Made by a program: the position numbers and the translations under genes | Notes under the pieces: model-generated | Told to the model about the DNA's origin: nothing | Databases searched by the model: none | The model's input: only the letters and a program-made list of their open reading frames with translations | Assembly: GCF_007748195.1 (NCBI RefSeq) | Contig: NZ_CP037920.1 | Coordinates: forward strand, 2,419,501-2,483,500 | Reading direction: 5' to 3' | Length of the DNA stretch: 64,000 bases | Origin: Gimesia aquarii | Lineage (GTDB): Bacteria > Planctomycetota > Planctomycetia > Planctomycetales > Planctomycetaceae | Shown: positions 32,469 to 42,563 of the stretch, piece by piece | Numbering within the stretch: position 1 is the first letter of the stretch | Layout of the letters: the number at the start of each line of letters is the position of its first letter

Positions 32469-35400
32469 AGAATTGATCGGATTCGTGTAGGTGATCTTCA
32501 TTGAAGTGAGTTGCAGCATGAGGAATTTCATCAGGCAGTCGGCGAATTCCAGGTGAGAGTCTTGCATGCATGAGACCTGATGTTTCATGTTGGTGTCCTA
32601 AAAGATGTTTTAAATCATGGAATATGACGGTCAGTAAATCGATAGGTAAAGATACTTTTGAATTGGTAAACGCTTTCAACTCATATGAGTTTGCAACATT
32701 AAATTCAGAGTGATCCCATGGGCTAGTATAGACAAACCATCCATAGCCACCCACGGAAATATCAAACACAATTCTTCCCGGCATTGCTGTGGCCAGCGTA
32801 TTTTCTGTAATATCAGCAATTTCAAATTTTGTGTTATTGGGTCTGCTTCGTTCACTCAATGAAGCAGACTCTGAATAAATTTGGACCGCTTCGTTCGCGG
32901 TCAAATTCACTTCTTCGATTGTCATCGATGTGATTTCCAGTTGTGGTTGAACGGGATGAGCAATATCCATGATTAAGCTTTGTGGAGCCCAGGTATCAGG
33001 AAAACCAGAAGGGAATGTGACATGAGAATTATTGAATTTTGATTTACCATAGTTTTCTGCTAAAAAGATCAAGTCTCGAAAATTCACAGTTCCTGATTGA
33101 TTATAATCCATAAACCAGGCAAAAGGTGAATTTGAATTAGAGACATTAGAACCATAGGTCGATGCGAATAACATCAGATCTCTAAAATTGATCATATCAT
33201 CATCATTAGCATCATAGGGAATAGCCCAGAACTCCACTTCTGCAAGGTTGATCGCTTCCATTTGACTCTCTGCTTGATCAGTCAATTGTAAGTTGGCTTG
33301 TTCGATCAAAAATTCTGCATGATAAGGACCAATACCTGGCGATTCAAGATCCAGGTTGACCTGATCATTGGCTGTTGACGTAAACTGAATTCGCGCAAGT
33401 AACACAAATTGATCATCGCCAACATCAGTCAAACTAGTGTGTGCACTGATGCTCTGAATGGTTCCTGTTTCGTCATCGATCTGTCCGGACTGTTCTTCTA
33501 AAAATGCCGGTCTATATTCGATGTTTGATGCTGTTGTGAAATTAGAATTGTAATGCAGGTTGAATGAATATGATTCGATACCATGGTCAGATGAATTAGG
33601 AACACTCGCCCAGACCTCGATCCAGTAGGATTGCCACTCTGTTAAAACGGTTTCACTTGGTGGAAGGTTTGCTACCTCACCATTCGCAGTAGTCGTTGTG
33701 GGGGTATTTACTACGCACATCTCGTACTGTGTGACCGGAACGGGGGTAACAGTCAGTTGAAAGGTTGTACTTGATTCCAGACCAGCTAAATCTATGGCTC
33801 TAATTTCAATTTCAAAGATGCCTGCATTACCCAAATTGGGAGTGCCAATGAGCTCTCCAGTTTGCGAATGGAACTCTAACCAATCAGGCAATCCTGCTCC
33901 ATCAGACAGCATGGCGGTCAAAATGATTTGATCACCGTCTGTTGAATTCACATCGGAAACATAGCCGTTGACAAAGAGAGAAAAGGATTCTTCTTCAACA
34001 ATGATTTGATCTGGAATTGGTGAGACAACAGGTGCTATGTTTGTAAAATCATTATCAATAATCGACCCAGTGGCCTGAATTAAATCTCCCAAATTATAGG
34101 TGTCCTGGTCCAGTAATTGGATTTGAATCGTTTCCTCGTTTTCATCCAGTAAATCCTCCAGAACTGTTACCAGAATCGTGACAGACGACTCGTTCTCATT
34201 AAATATCACTTCACCCGTTAAACTTTCGAAATCGGAACCGGAAGTGGCTGTGCCTGAAACCTGATAACCGACGGTCAAGGGGGCATCAATTTGCTCATCA
34301 CTCCGAGTGAGTGTATACACAAGTTGTTCTTCACCTGACTCACCAACGCTGGAGACAGTTGATTCAATGTTGACGACCGGTAAAACTTCTGGAGTCTGGC
34401 TGTTGATGAAATCAACAATCGTTTGGTATTCAAAAGATGTCTCCAGTGGCTGATCCATAGTGTGTAACAGCCCCCAGTCTCCCCAGGGAGCAGAGAAACC
34501 TCCTCCTGTGAAGGTAAATTGATTAAACAGATCAACGCCGATCAGATCCGCACTGCTCAACAGCGCCTGATAAATTTCCGACATACGAGGACTGCGCGAA
34601 GCTGCATGGACGACCTCTTGCACTGGCCAACCGTAAGCGTCCGGATGAGAGCCTCCTTCATATGTGACCAAATCGATTTCTCTTCCCAAAATCTGCGAGT
34701 ATTGATCAGCGAGATTCTGGTGTTCGATTAGACGAGACAGGCTCCAGGGAATCGTTTCTTGTAATACCGTGTTAATGACATCATCGACTGTCGTAGACTC
34801 GTCAAAACTGGCGAGTTGTTCAAATCCCAGTCCGGCATAGCCGGTAACGGAAATGGCATCAAAATTGCCATTCATGGCGGGCAGCAACCCTGCCAACACG
34901 GCTGGGTTCGACTGCTGGCCAGCCACAACTCTTACGATTCGGTCTTCCTGCCCGGCGAAAACCTCTTGCCAGATCTCAAAATCCTGTTGAATTTGACTGG
35001 CGGCAAACTCATACCAGTTCATTCCTGCATTTTCAGGCAAAGCAAGTTGATCTTGAATCCAGAAGCTGGCATGAAAACCATAGGCATAGTTCCAGATTTC
35101 ATTTGACCATTCGACATAAATGGTTAGTTCCGGGTCGAGGTTGTCTCGTACCATTTCGGCAAAGTTTCTTACGAAGTCGTCGTTTGCCTGGTGAGGCATA
35201 TTGAACCAGGCGTTCGCGTCCAGTGTATTCGAGAGTTCAATCATATACTCGGGAGCAATGCCGTTATGAAAATCATTGGGATCATTGCCACCGTGGTAGG
35301 TGGCGTCTTCAAGTCGGGCACGATCTTCCCAGGTAACGACGTCGGTTTCATTGGTTTCCATCCAGTCCATAAATCGAAGAGTGTCAAAGGGGGCCAGGCG

Positions 35401-37029
35401 TTCCAGAAATAAAGGATGGAAGGGAGAGAAGTCATCGCCGGGCTGCCAGTCTTGACCAACAAAACTTTGGCCGTTGTAGTCAGGCATCCAGAGATTGAAA
35501 TTTCGAAAGTGATTGGTGGGGTCGATATCTCGAATTGTCAGTAAAATATCCTGATTTTCAACTAAATCCAGAAGTGCGTAGTGACGTCCCTCTGAAGTGA
35601 TGCCTTGTTCAATTACTCCTGGTAATAGAACCGTTGCTTCACCATCCCATTCTGCCCGATAGATGCCTGCAGGATTGACGTTTCCTGTCAAAATCGGAGC
35701 AACGAACTGTTGAATAATCGTTTGTCCCGCTTCGTTAACTGTTTGATAGGTTTGCGTTGGCCAGCCATGCTCATCTAACTCAATGTCAAATAAGGTCGAA
35801 CCCCACTGTGATTGGAATGTTGTCAGATTTAGAGCGACACTGTTCCAGGTACGCATTGTGTGCGCCATATCTGTAAACGTCCAGGCGGAACTCCAGTCTG
35901 CGATTCCCTCCAGATTCATCCCTACCTGCATCGGAGGGGCTGTGTCCTGGTTGGGAATAACTGGCGAATTGACATTGTCGCCTAAAAAGGACAGCATTTG
36001 TAAATTCGTGGTTTGAGTACGCAAGTCAATGCCCTGAAGGTATTCTGGTACTTCCGGGCGATCAAACTGAATATATTCAAATCCTGCAACAATATCAGGT
36101 TCGAAGGCCTCGAAAGGAGTTGGATCAAAGCCTCCGGGTTGGAGTACGTTATTATTATGATCGAAAGGATTATAGTCACTGACTTTGCCCCAGTCGGAAT
36201 AGGCAACCATGCCTGCCTGGAGTGTTTCCGGCATGTCCGGTCGATGATAACGGTTATCAAGAACCCAGTCTTCGCCTGGAATTTGGTAGAGTGTGAAGAC
36301 ATTCTCCCCGATTCGAGCGATTTGGAGGTTGATTACAGAGTTGTCACCTCTATCTTGCAGAACCAAAGATGAATTACTGTTACGAGTCGTTTTTGTTTCC
36401 ATTTGAAACTGGTTTCCAGAGTTCCCGTAACCTAGTGAAAGAAAGATGTAGTTCTCTCCATTATTTGTTCCATCATCCGCAAACGACCCTGGTGTCCAGT
36501 CAACAGCCGGGTTTTGAATATCTCTTGGAGTTCGAATCATTAACCCCGCTAGTGAAAAAGCGGAACCATTGGGAATATCATTCGAATCACTGTCGCCAAT
36601 ATCATCCCGGTCAGAGATATTGACCTGAGTTGTAATGACGAAGTCTCCAGTGATTTCTTTAAAAACTAAGGGACCACGATACGATTCAAACCAGGAAGTC
36701 GTGTAAGGAGTCAGGACCATTCTTCCTGCTTGAGTTTGATTGATATCCCAAGTTTCAAGCTGGTCAGCATTCCAACCTTCTGTCTGGTTGATTCTCTGCC
36801 AATTTGCGATTGAAGTCGCATCATCAAAGTCATCGTTCAGATCGGTTAAATCATCGGCAGCCAGTAATTGCCTGTCTTCCAGAATTTCGATTTGTGCAAT
36901 CGAGTATGTGAGAGCGAAGTTGCGACGCACTCTTGATCTTCTAGGTCGTTTTTCAAATTGTTTTCGAAGGTTCCGGCAGAATGACAGGACAAAATAATGA
37001 TAAATGTGTCTGAATTTATCAAATAGCAT
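32428..37029 (-). CDS. Giant secreted multidomain glycosidase-like protein with dockerin and metalloprotease-like tail
   Basis: A 1533-residue protein. Residues ~46-56 carry QIEILEDRQLL, a variant of the planctomycete LEPRQLL-type N-terminal sorting signal. Order, by rough residue: 60-345 concanavalin-like beta-sandwich; ~350-880 a TIM-barrel-like glycosidase region with SNEIWN (candidate acid/base E644) and YEGGSH (candidate nucleophile E791); ~885-1000 a Calx-beta domain (GTATSGSDF, DNDF); ~1003-1100 Ig-like putative-Ig repeat; ~1110-1250 a cohesin-like or beta-sandwich domain; two dockerin-type EF-hand repeats at ~1270-1320 (DANDDDMINFRDL and DYNQSGTVNFRDL); and a C-terminal domain with HDLKHLLGHQH at 1471-1481. 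It ends convergent with, and overlapping, the acyltransferase. Likely a polysaccharide-degrading, cell-surface or exported enzyme. Confidence 0.88.
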   Translation of the reverse strand: MLFDKFRHIYHYFVLSFCRNLRKQFEKRPRRSRVRRNFALTYSIAQIEILEDRQLLAADDLTDLNDDFDDATSIANWQRINQTEGWNADQLETWDINQTQAGRMVLTPYTTSWFESYRGPLVFKEITGDFVITTQVNISDRDDIGDSDSNDIPNGSAFSLAGLMIRTPRDIQNPAVDWTPGSFADDGTNNGENYIFLSLGYGNSGNQFQMETKTTRNSNSSLVLQDRGDNSVINLQIARIGENVFTLYQIPGEDWVLDNRYHRPDMPETLQAGMVAYSDWGKVSDYNPFDHNNNVLQPGGFDPTPFEAFEPDIVAGFEYIQFDRPEVPEYLQGIDLRTQTTNLQMLSFLGDNVNSPVIPNQDTAPPMQVGMNLEGIADWSSAWTFTDMAHTMRTWNSVALNLTTFQSQWGSTLFDIELDEHGWPTQTYQTVNEAGQTIIQQFVAPILTGNVNPAGIYRAEWDGEATVLLPGVIEQGITSEGRHYALLDLVENQDILLTIRDIDPTNHFRNFNLWMPDYNGQSFVGQDWQPGDDFSPFHPLFLERLAPFDTLRFMDWMETNETDVVTWEDRARLEDATYHGGNDPNDFHNGIAPEYMIELSNTLDANAWFNMPHQANDDFVRNFAEMVRDNLDPELTIYVEWSNEIWNYAYGFHASFWIQDQLALPENAGMNWYEFAASQIQQDFEIWQEVFAGQEDRIVRVVAGQQSNPAVLAGLLPAMNGNFDAISVTGYAGLGFEQLASFDESTTVDDVINTVLQETIPWSLSRLIEHQNLADQYSQILGREIDLVTYEGGSHPDAYGWPVQEVVHAASRSPRMSEIYQALLSSADLIGVDLFNQFTFTGGGFSAPWGDWGLLHTMDQPLETSFEYQTIVDFINSQTPEVLPVVNIESTVSSVGESGEEQLVYTLTRSDEQIDAPLTVGYQVSGTATSGSDFESLTGEVIFNENESSVTILVTVLEDLLDENEETIQIQLLDQDTYNLGDLIQATGSIIDNDFTNIAPVVSPIPDQIIVEEESFSLFVNGYVSDVNSTDGDQIILTAMLSDGAGLPDWLEFHSQTGELIGTPNLGNAGIFEIEIRAIDLAGLESSTTFQLTVTPVPVTQYEMCVVNTPTTTTANGEVANLPPSETVLTEWQSYWIEVWASVPNSSDHGIESYSFNLHYNSNFTTASNIEYRPAFLEEQSGQIDDETGTIQSISAHTSLTDVGDDQFVLLARIQFTSTANDQVNLDLESPGIGPYHAEFLIEQANLQLTDQAESQMEAINLAEVEFWAIPYDANDDDMINFRDLMLFASTYGSNVSNSNSPFAWFMDYNQSGTVNFRDLIFLAENYGKSKFNNSHVTFPSGFPDTWAPQSLIMDIAHPVQPQLEITSMTIEEVNLTANEAVQIYSESASLSERSRPNNTKFEIADITENTLATAMPGRIVFDISVGGYGWFVYTSPWDHSEFNVANSYELKAFTNSKVSLPIDLLTVIFHDLKHLLGHQHETSGLMHARLSPGIRRLPDEIPHAATHFNEDHLHESDQFFSSLKDNDLLAFG

Positions 37030-37354
37030 GAAAATCTCGTTGCTGAAATTGTGTAAAGGGTTAAAAAGTAACTCAAATCGGCGAGGTGATTACTGGTGAT
37101 TCGTCAGTCAGTCCCAACTGCGACAAAAAGTTTGATTTTTCTCAGCTAATTGATGAGATCTCTGGAGATTCTGAGATTCCATTTCTGGCTATTCTTGAAA
37201 AAACCAATAATATAAGGAGATTGAATCTTTCATTTTTGAGAACTATTTCGGTGCTTGCTTGTCGATACTACGGACAAGCTCTCATTCTGATTTTCGAAGA
37301 ATTTGATGCTTTTAACTGATCTGTCATCTGCTTTATTAAGAAAGCCAAATAGCT
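37030..37354. other. Divergent intergenic region
   Basis: About 325 bases between the giant gene and pdxJ. It holds both promoters. A 77-codon open frame at 37086-37319 has no RBS and looks non-coding. I see no hairpin or operator. Confidence 0.5.
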
Positions 37355-38071
37355 ATGCCAGCTTTAGGTGTGAATATTGATCATGTTGCCACGGTTCGTC
37401 AGGCACGCTTAACTTATGAGCCAGATCCGGTTTGGGCAGGGGTTCTGGCGGAATTGGGTGGTGCTGATGGGATTACGTTGCACCTGCGGGAAGATCGACG
37501 ACATATCCAGGATCACGATCTTTATACCATGAAGAAAACGGTACAGGTTAAGTTGAATCTGGAAATGGCAGCAGAAGCAGAAATGACGAATATCGCTCTG
37601 GATGTACGTCCCGATCAGGTTTCATTGGTTCCAGAAAAAAGAGAGGAACTGACGACAGAAGGGGGGCTGGACGTCATCACAAATTCAGACCGGATCAGAC
37701 ATTGCATCGATCAGCTGAAAGAGGCAGGCATTGAGGTCAGTATTTTTATTGATCCAGATGTGGATCAAATCGCTGCTGCGAAAAACCTGGGAGTTCAAGG
37801 AGTCGAATTGCATACAGGCCGTTACGCTGATGCTACTTCGGCAGATGATCAGCAGATAGAATATGAAGCACTCGTCAATGCCTCTGAATTTACCATTCAA
37901 CAGGGAATAAAGCTGCATATGGGGCATGGGTTAACGTATCGTAATGTCTCAAGGATTGCATCGATACCAAATGTGAGTGAGTTAAACATTGGTCACAGTA
38001 TTGTCTCTCGAGCCGTTTTGGTAGGAATGGAACAGGCGGTGCGGGAGATGAAAGCCTTGATTACAAGTTAG
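37355..38071 (+). CDS. pdxJ: Pyridoxine 5'-phosphate synthase (PdxJ)
   Basis: A 238-residue TIM-barrel enzyme, exactly the family length. It condenses 1-deoxy-D-xylulose 5-phosphate with 3-amino-2-oxopropyl phosphate to pyridoxine 5'-phosphate. Diagnostic motifs: [12 protein letters not shown] (residues ~7-18), [13 protein letters not shown] (~44-56), ELHTGRYA near 148-155, and a C-terminal [12 protein letters not shown] (~residues 208-219). A monocistronic gene. No other B6 gene lies in this window. Confidence 0.97.
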   Translation: MPALGVNIDHVATVRQARLTYEPDPVWAGVLAELGGADGITLHLREDRRHIQDHDLYTMKKTVQVKLNLEMAAEAEMTNIALDVRPDQVSLVPEKREELTTEGGLDVITNSDRIRHCIDQLKEAGIEVSIFIDPDVDQIAAAKNLGVQGVELHTGRYADATSADDQQIEYEALVNASEFTIQQGIKLHMGHGLTYRNVSRIASIPNVSELNIGHSIVSRAVLVGMEQAVREMKALITS

Positions 38072-38743
38072 GCTGTTAACCGAGATTCTCACCCAAGATA
38101 TTCCTGCAGGGACTACTGATTTATTTTTGTTAAAATTGTTTAGTAATTCGGGTTTCTTGTTTGACTTGTGCGGTTTTGATTGACTATTTTTGGTAATCAT
38201 TAAAAGCCACCAAGCTTATTTGTAGATCAGGAGTTATGAAATCTCGAATCCAGCACAGATTTCCAATACACTGGTGTCTGACAGTAGATTTCTTTTGATT
38301 GATTCGTTACGGTGGTCTGCTATACGAGCGAGATACATCACCGGAAGGTTCCGTCAACATCGCGTGTGCTTGTATCTTGAACATGTGCCTTTGGGTTTCG
38401 GTATGGTTGCGAATTCCTGCAATCGCTATTTTTCCAACCGATCTACTTAAAATCATGATGAATTTAAGTAACCAGGGAATTGTGAGTTGCGTTTCTGAAA
38501 TCACATTGTTGATTGAAACAACTTATTTACGACTCACGCAAAATGAGTAAAGGGAAAAGTGCTTCGAAATCTTTATGGTTTCGATTTTCAATGGATTGCT
38601 TTTTCAGTAGTGGGACAAAATTTCTCTTCCCTCTACAAACTTTGCTTTAACTTATTGTGGATATGATCGGTTCTTAGCAGGACAGGGCATGACGGATCTC
38701 TACACCTGCGATTTCACTCAGACATTTAGAGGAGCAGTTTGCG
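38072..38743 (+). other. Long leader/intergenic region upstream of glnA
   Basis: About 672 bases between pdxJ and glnA, unusually long here. It includes a short CGGAAGGTTCCG inverted repeat and AT-rich stretches. GAGGAG precedes the glnA ATG by 9 bases. An 83-codon open frame (38299-38550) has no signal of coding. I find no glnA RNA riboswitch or clear sigma-54 site here. A regulatory leader is plausible but unproven. Confidence 0.5.
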
Positions 38744-40156
38744 ATGACTCCCAAAGACTTTTTTGCATTTGCAGAAAAAAATGGCGCTAAAATGGTAGAC
38801 CTGAAGTTTACCGATATCTTTGGCACCTGGCAGCATTGTTCGTACCCCATTAGCACTTGGGACGAGGGTACTTTTGAAGATGGCGTTGGTTTCGACGGTT
38901 CTTCGATTCGTGGTTGGCAGCCCATTGATAGCTCAGACATGCTTGCCGTACCTGATCCTTCTACTGTAAAAATGGATCCTTTTTTCAAGCAGCCTACCGT
39001 CAGCGTGCTGGCTGATATTGTCGATCCCATTACCAAAGAGGACTACAACAAAGATCCTCGTAATGTTGTGAAAAAAGGGCTTGCCTATCTGAATCAGACG
39101 GGCATCGCAGATACATGCTATATCGGGCCTGAGCCGGAATTCTTTATCTTTGATGATGTACGTTATCTTTCGACTCAACGAGGGGCAATGTATGAGATCG
39201 ATTCTTCAGAAGCCGCCTGGAATACAGGTAAGTCTGAAGAAGCCAACCTGGGTCATAAAGTGGGCTATAAGGGCGGATATTTTCCTGTTTCGCCAATTGA
39301 CAGCTATGGCGACCTGCGTGCTGAAATGGTCGAAGAGCTGGAAAAATTGGGGATTGTTGTTGAAGCACATCACCATGAAGTGGCAACTGCCGGTCAGTGC
39401 GAAATCGATATGGAATTCGCACCGCTCTTGCAGATGGCAGACCAGTTCATGTGGTACAAATACGTGATTAAAAACGTTGCAAAGCGAAATGGTAAAACTG
39501 TCACATTTATGCCTAAGCCTGTCTTTGAAGACAATGGTTCCGGAATGCACACTCATATCTCACTCTGGAAGGGGGGAGATACTTTGATGTACGGCGATGG
39601 CTATGCCGGCATGAGTGAATTGGCTTTGAATGCGATTGGTGGAATTATCAAACATGGCCGCGCATTGATTGCTTTGTCAAACCCAACTGCCAATAGTTTC
39701 CATCGACTGGTACCTGGCTTCGAAGCACCCGTAACACTGGCCATGAGCCAGCGTAACCGATCTGCTTCTTGCCGCATTCCGATGTATTCTGGTAGCCCCA
39801 AGGCAAAGCGCGTCGAGTTCCGTTGTCCCGATCCAACAGCCAATGGTTATCTCAGCTTTACCGCTTTGATGATGGCGATGATTGATGGCGTTCAGAACAA
39901 AATTGATCCTGGTGAGCCATTGGATCGTGACATCTATGACATGACTCCGGAAGAATTAGCGGAAACCAATGTGGCTCCCAAGTCTCTGGAAGAAGCTCTG
40001 ATTGCGCTGGAAGAAGATCACGCCTTCTTGACAGCCGGCGATGTCTTCAGTGAAGATCTAATCAAATCCTTTATTGAGCATAAGCGGACTGAAGAGTTGG
40101 ATCCCATTCGCTTGCGACCTCATCCTTACGAATTTGATCTGTACTATAACGCGTAA
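38744..40156 (+). CDS. glnA: Glutamine synthetase, type I (GlnA)
   Basis: A 470-residue class I GS, matching the I-beta length. It forms Gln from Glu, NH4+ and ATP. Motifs: the N-terminal [17 protein letters not shown] strand, FDGSSIRGW (residues ~50-58), the metal site GSGMHTHIS around 266-274, and NRSASCRIP near 338-346. The region IYDMTPEE (~402-409) has the Tyr that GlnE adenylylates in GSI-beta enzymes, so adenylylation control is likely if a GlnE exists. RBS GAGGAG. A terminator follows at 40194. Confidence 0.97.
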   Translation: MTPKDFFAFAEKNGAKMVDLKFTDIFGTWQHCSYPISTWDEGTFEDGVGFDGSSIRGWQPIDSSDMLAVPDPSTVKMDPFFKQPTVSVLADIVDPITKEDYNKDPRNVVKKGLAYLNQTGIADTCYIGPEPEFFIFDDVRYLSTQRGAMYEIDSSEAAWNTGKSEEANLGHKVGYKGGYFPVSPIDSYGDLRAEMVEELEKLGIVVEAHHHEVATAGQCEIDMEFAPLLQMADQFMWYKYVIKNVAKRNGKTVTFMPKPVFEDNGSGMHTHISLWKGGDTLMYGDGYAGMSELALNAIGGIIKHGRALIALSNPTANSFHRLVPGFEAPVTLAMSQRNRSASCRIPMYSGSPKAKRVEFRCPDPTANGYLSFTALMMAMIDGVQNKIDPGEPLDRDIYDMTPEELAETNVAPKSLEEALIALEEDHAFLTAGDVFSEDLIKSFIEHKRTEELDPIRLRPHPYEFDLYYNA

Positions 40157-40193
40157 GCGTTTGAAAATTTCAGTAAACGCTGAATCTAAATTG

Positions 40194-40231
40194 ACTCGCA
40201 GCGAATCTTTTGATTTGTTGCGAGTTTTTTT
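40194..40231 (+). terminator. Terminator after glnA
   Basis: ACTCGCA plus GAATC pair with GATTT plus TGCGAGT (a small internal loop between), TTTT loop and a T7 run after. A strong rho-independent terminator 38 bases after the stop codon. Confidence 0.85.
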
Positions 40232-40395
40232 AATGAAAAGACAGATATTGTCAAAATGGCAGTTTTTGCATGGCGGCTAATTCAGCCAAAATGGCATTTT
40301 GTTGTCGTGAGTCATATATTTAAGTGAATATAATTTTTTTCTTAAGTGTCTGTTTCATAATTGTTTATGTTTTTTACTGATTTTTATGACAGATT

Positions 40396-40410
40396 TGGCA
40401 TGTTCTATGC
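40396..40410 (+). promoter_or_regulatory. Possible sigma-54-type promoter of hsp20
   Basis: TGGCATGTTCTATGC: GG and GC with 10 bases between, TGGCA-G and TGC match; C to T at position 6 and T to A in the -12 block. It lies ~89 bases before the ATG at 40499. Weaker match than that at 29797. Confidence 0.4.
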
Positions 40411-40498
40411 TCTATAGCTTACCATTAAAGTTGTGTTGAAAAGGTCTTTTAAAGATCTCGAAAACGATAAAAAGTATGACAGTAAAGGAGCAAAAGTC

Positions 40499-40942
40499 AT
40501 GTTAAGTACACGAACTCACAAATTAGGATTTCCTTTTTCCGCAAATCTTCGTTCAGAGCTGGATGATGCTTTCAGTCAAATGTTTGGCAAGTCATTAACT
40601 GGATGTGAAGGTGCGTATTCTCCACTTTCGGTTTGGGAAGAAGAAAGCAAGTATCATGTTTCCCTTGATGTTCCCGGTATGAAAAAGGAAGAATTGTCAC
40701 TCGATATTCAGGATGGTCACCTTATTCTGACAGGCGAACGGAGTACTGTCGAAGACCGTGAATACCTGCATAATGAACGTCGATTTGGGAAATTCAAGCG
40801 TATGATCCAGCTTCCGGATTGGGTAGATCCCACTTCGGTGAATGCAACGCTTGATGCGGGTGTTTTAACCACTGTCCTGGATAAAAAACCGGACTTGCAG
40901 CCGAAGAGTATCGAAATTAAGGATTCATCGCAGTCAGAATAA
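40499..40942 (+). CDS. Hsp20/alpha-crystallin small heat shock protein
   Basis: I place the start at the ATG at 40499 (147 residues) because AAAGGAG stands 8 bases upstream. The longer frame begins with GTG at 40433 and has no RBS of this quality. The alpha-crystallin domain covers residues ~40-135: YSPLSVWEEESKYHVSLDVP opens it and the conserved A-x-L-x-x-GVL signature is NATLDAGVLTTVLDKKP. It binds non-native proteins without ATP as an oligomer. It is monocistronic, between two terminators. A sigma-54-like element may drive it. Confidence 0.92.
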   Translation: MLSTRTHKLGFPFSANLRSELDDAFSQMFGKSLTGCEGAYSPLSVWEEESKYHVSLDVPGMKKEELSLDIQDGHLILTGERSTVEDREYLHNERRFGKFKRMIQLPDWVDPTSVNATLDAGVLTTVLDKKPDLQPKSIEIKDSSQSE

Positions 40943-41501
40943 AGACTGTTGAATCTTTAATTGATTAACAGATTGTTCGTTGCGGCCCCGATTGTCTTTT
41001 CTAAAAAGGCAATCGGGGTTTTTGATTCCATCATGCATGAAATGTTATCGTTTTCTTGGTTGATCCAGTAAATTCAGCTTGTCTAATTCCTGGGCAGTTT
41101 CGCTTAAACGCTAAGTCTTGATCAACTGTTAGTGTGAGGTCCTGGTAAAGATTTCATGGTTTTCTGACCAATGATTGCGGTTACAAAAGGTTGAAAGTGT
41201 AGAAGACATAAGTGTTTATGTGGTATTTTGACAATTCAGTTTTGATTTACCTGATCTAATACGGCACAGCAATTGCAATTCTTAAGAATGTTTGTTTTTA
41301 ATGCGCTAAAACGCTTCAGCAGATGCGAATGAATATAAATTGTTCTAATGGTGATTTGGGAATCCAAGTATAAGTAATTTTTCAATACTTTGGTCTCTCC
41401 TCTAGATAGATGCCTTCCCATGCCTCGATTCAAACATTGAGTTTTTCAATGAGCGCCCGCCAGCATCTGAAGCTTTCCTATATGAGTTTTGACTCAATCC
41501 A
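40943..41501. other. Intergenic region with hsp20 terminator
   Basis: About 559 bases. It starts with the terminator at 40986-41023. The rest is AT-rich. I see no open frame, RNA or promoter I can support. Confidence 0.5.
40986..41023 (+). terminator. Strong terminator after hsp20
   Basis: 15-base arms CCCCGATTGTCTTTT and AAAAGGCAATCGGGG, 3-base CTA loop, then TTTTT. Confidence 0.92.
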
Positions 41502-42338
41502 ATGATTCAAGGACCGAAATTGATGTTACCAGGATACTTAATTGACATGGATGGTGTGATTTACCGTGGGACTGACCTGATCGATGGGGCAGTCGAATTT
41601 ATTAATGAATTAAAAAAGAGAGATCTCCCTTTCATTTTTTTGACCAATAACAGTCAAAGAACTCGCAGGGATGTCGTCACGAAATTATCCCGTATGGGAA
41701 TCACGGTGGGTGAAGAACATATTTTTACCTGTGCGATGGCAACTGCCCGATTTCTTGCACAGAGTAAGCCTGATGGAACGGCTTATGTTATTGGAGAAGG
41801 AGGTCTGCTCCATGCTCTGCATCGCAATGGATATTCTATAGTTGATCATGATCCCGATTATGTTGTCGTTGGCGAAGGCAGGTCGATGAACTTCGAAATG
41901 ATCGAAGCCGCTGTACGCATGATTGAAAATGGAGCAAAATTAATTGCCACTAATATGGATCCCAACTGTCCAACGCAAAATGGTCTCAGACCTGGGTGTG
42001 GAGCCATTGTCGCAATGTTGGAAGCGGCTACTAAGAAAAAAGCTTTCAGCGTGGGAAAGCCGAGTCCTGTTATGATGCGCAGTGCACGACAGGAATTGGA
42101 GATTTCTTCTGCTCAAACCACAATGATTGGCGACACTATGGAAACGGATATTCTAGGTGGTGTGGAGATGGGATATCGTTCTGTACTGGTTTTATCAGGT
42201 GGAACCTCATTGACTGATTTAGATTATTATGCCTATCAGCCCGATCTTGTGGTTGAAAGTATTGCCGATTTGAACAATGAAGAATTCTTTCATCTGGATC
42301 AATCACGATTTCCTAAGGTCGAACGCTTACTCGCCTGA
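41502..42338 (+). CDS. HAD-IIA hydrolase, NagD-like sugar-phosphate/nucleotide phosphatase
   Basis: A 278-residue haloacid dehalogenase-superfamily phosphatase. Motif I is DMDGVIYRG (residues ~13-21), motif II FLTNNSQRT (~46-54), motif III with KPSP around 188, and motif IV GDTMETDILGG near 211-221, in the order of the HAD-IIA class (NagD, phosphoglycolate phosphatase, 4-nitrophenyl phosphatase). Length is normal for the class. The substrate is not determinable. ATG is close to a weak purine stretch. Possible weak hairpin after the stop. Confidence 0.93.
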   Translation: MIQGPKLMLPGYLIDMDGVIYRGTDLIDGAVEFINELKKRDLPFIFLTNNSQRTRRDVVTKLSRMGITVGEEHIFTCAMATARFLAQSKPDGTAYVIGEGGLLHALHRNGYSIVDHDPDYVVVGEGRSMNFEMIEAAVRMIENGAKLIATNMDPNCPTQNGLRPGCGAIVAMLEAATKKKAFSVGKPSPVMMRSARQELEISSAQTTMIGDTMETDILGGVEMGYRSVLVLSGGTSLTDLDYYAYQPDLVVESIADLNNEEFFHLDQSRFPKVERLLA

Positions 42339-42563
42339 TTTTTTAAATGTCGACCGTGGCATTTCCTTTTAGCGGTATAAAAGCACCCTCATTCAGAGGG
42401 AACCGGTTCTCGCGCGCATTGAGGTATTTCTAACGGTACGTTACAATTCTTGAAAATGAGGCGAATAAATTGATCTATCACTATGTTTACAAGAATCATG
42501 TTTGAACGACGCGAACTGCCTTTGATTTGATTACAGAGGGCAAATCGCAGCAGGAATACTTGA

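Larger units (their letters stand above)
40157..40498. other. Intergenic region between glnA and hsp20
   Basis: About 342 bases that hold the glnA terminator (40194-40231) and a sigma-54-like element (40396-40410). I see nothing else, apart from AAAGGAG as RBS before 40499. Confidence 0.6.

Noticed and set aside
37086-37319. 77-codon open frame between the giant gene and pdxJ
   Set aside because: No ribosome-binding site, no domain pattern; amino-acid composition looks like shadow sequence.
38299-38550. 83-codon open frame upstream of glnA
   Set aside because: No RBS, no family pattern; more likely part of a leader/non-coding region.
42339-42563. CCCTC...GAGGG hairpin as a SAM or sulfur riboswitch before cysH
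   Set aside because: A short stem without conserved riboswitch sequence.
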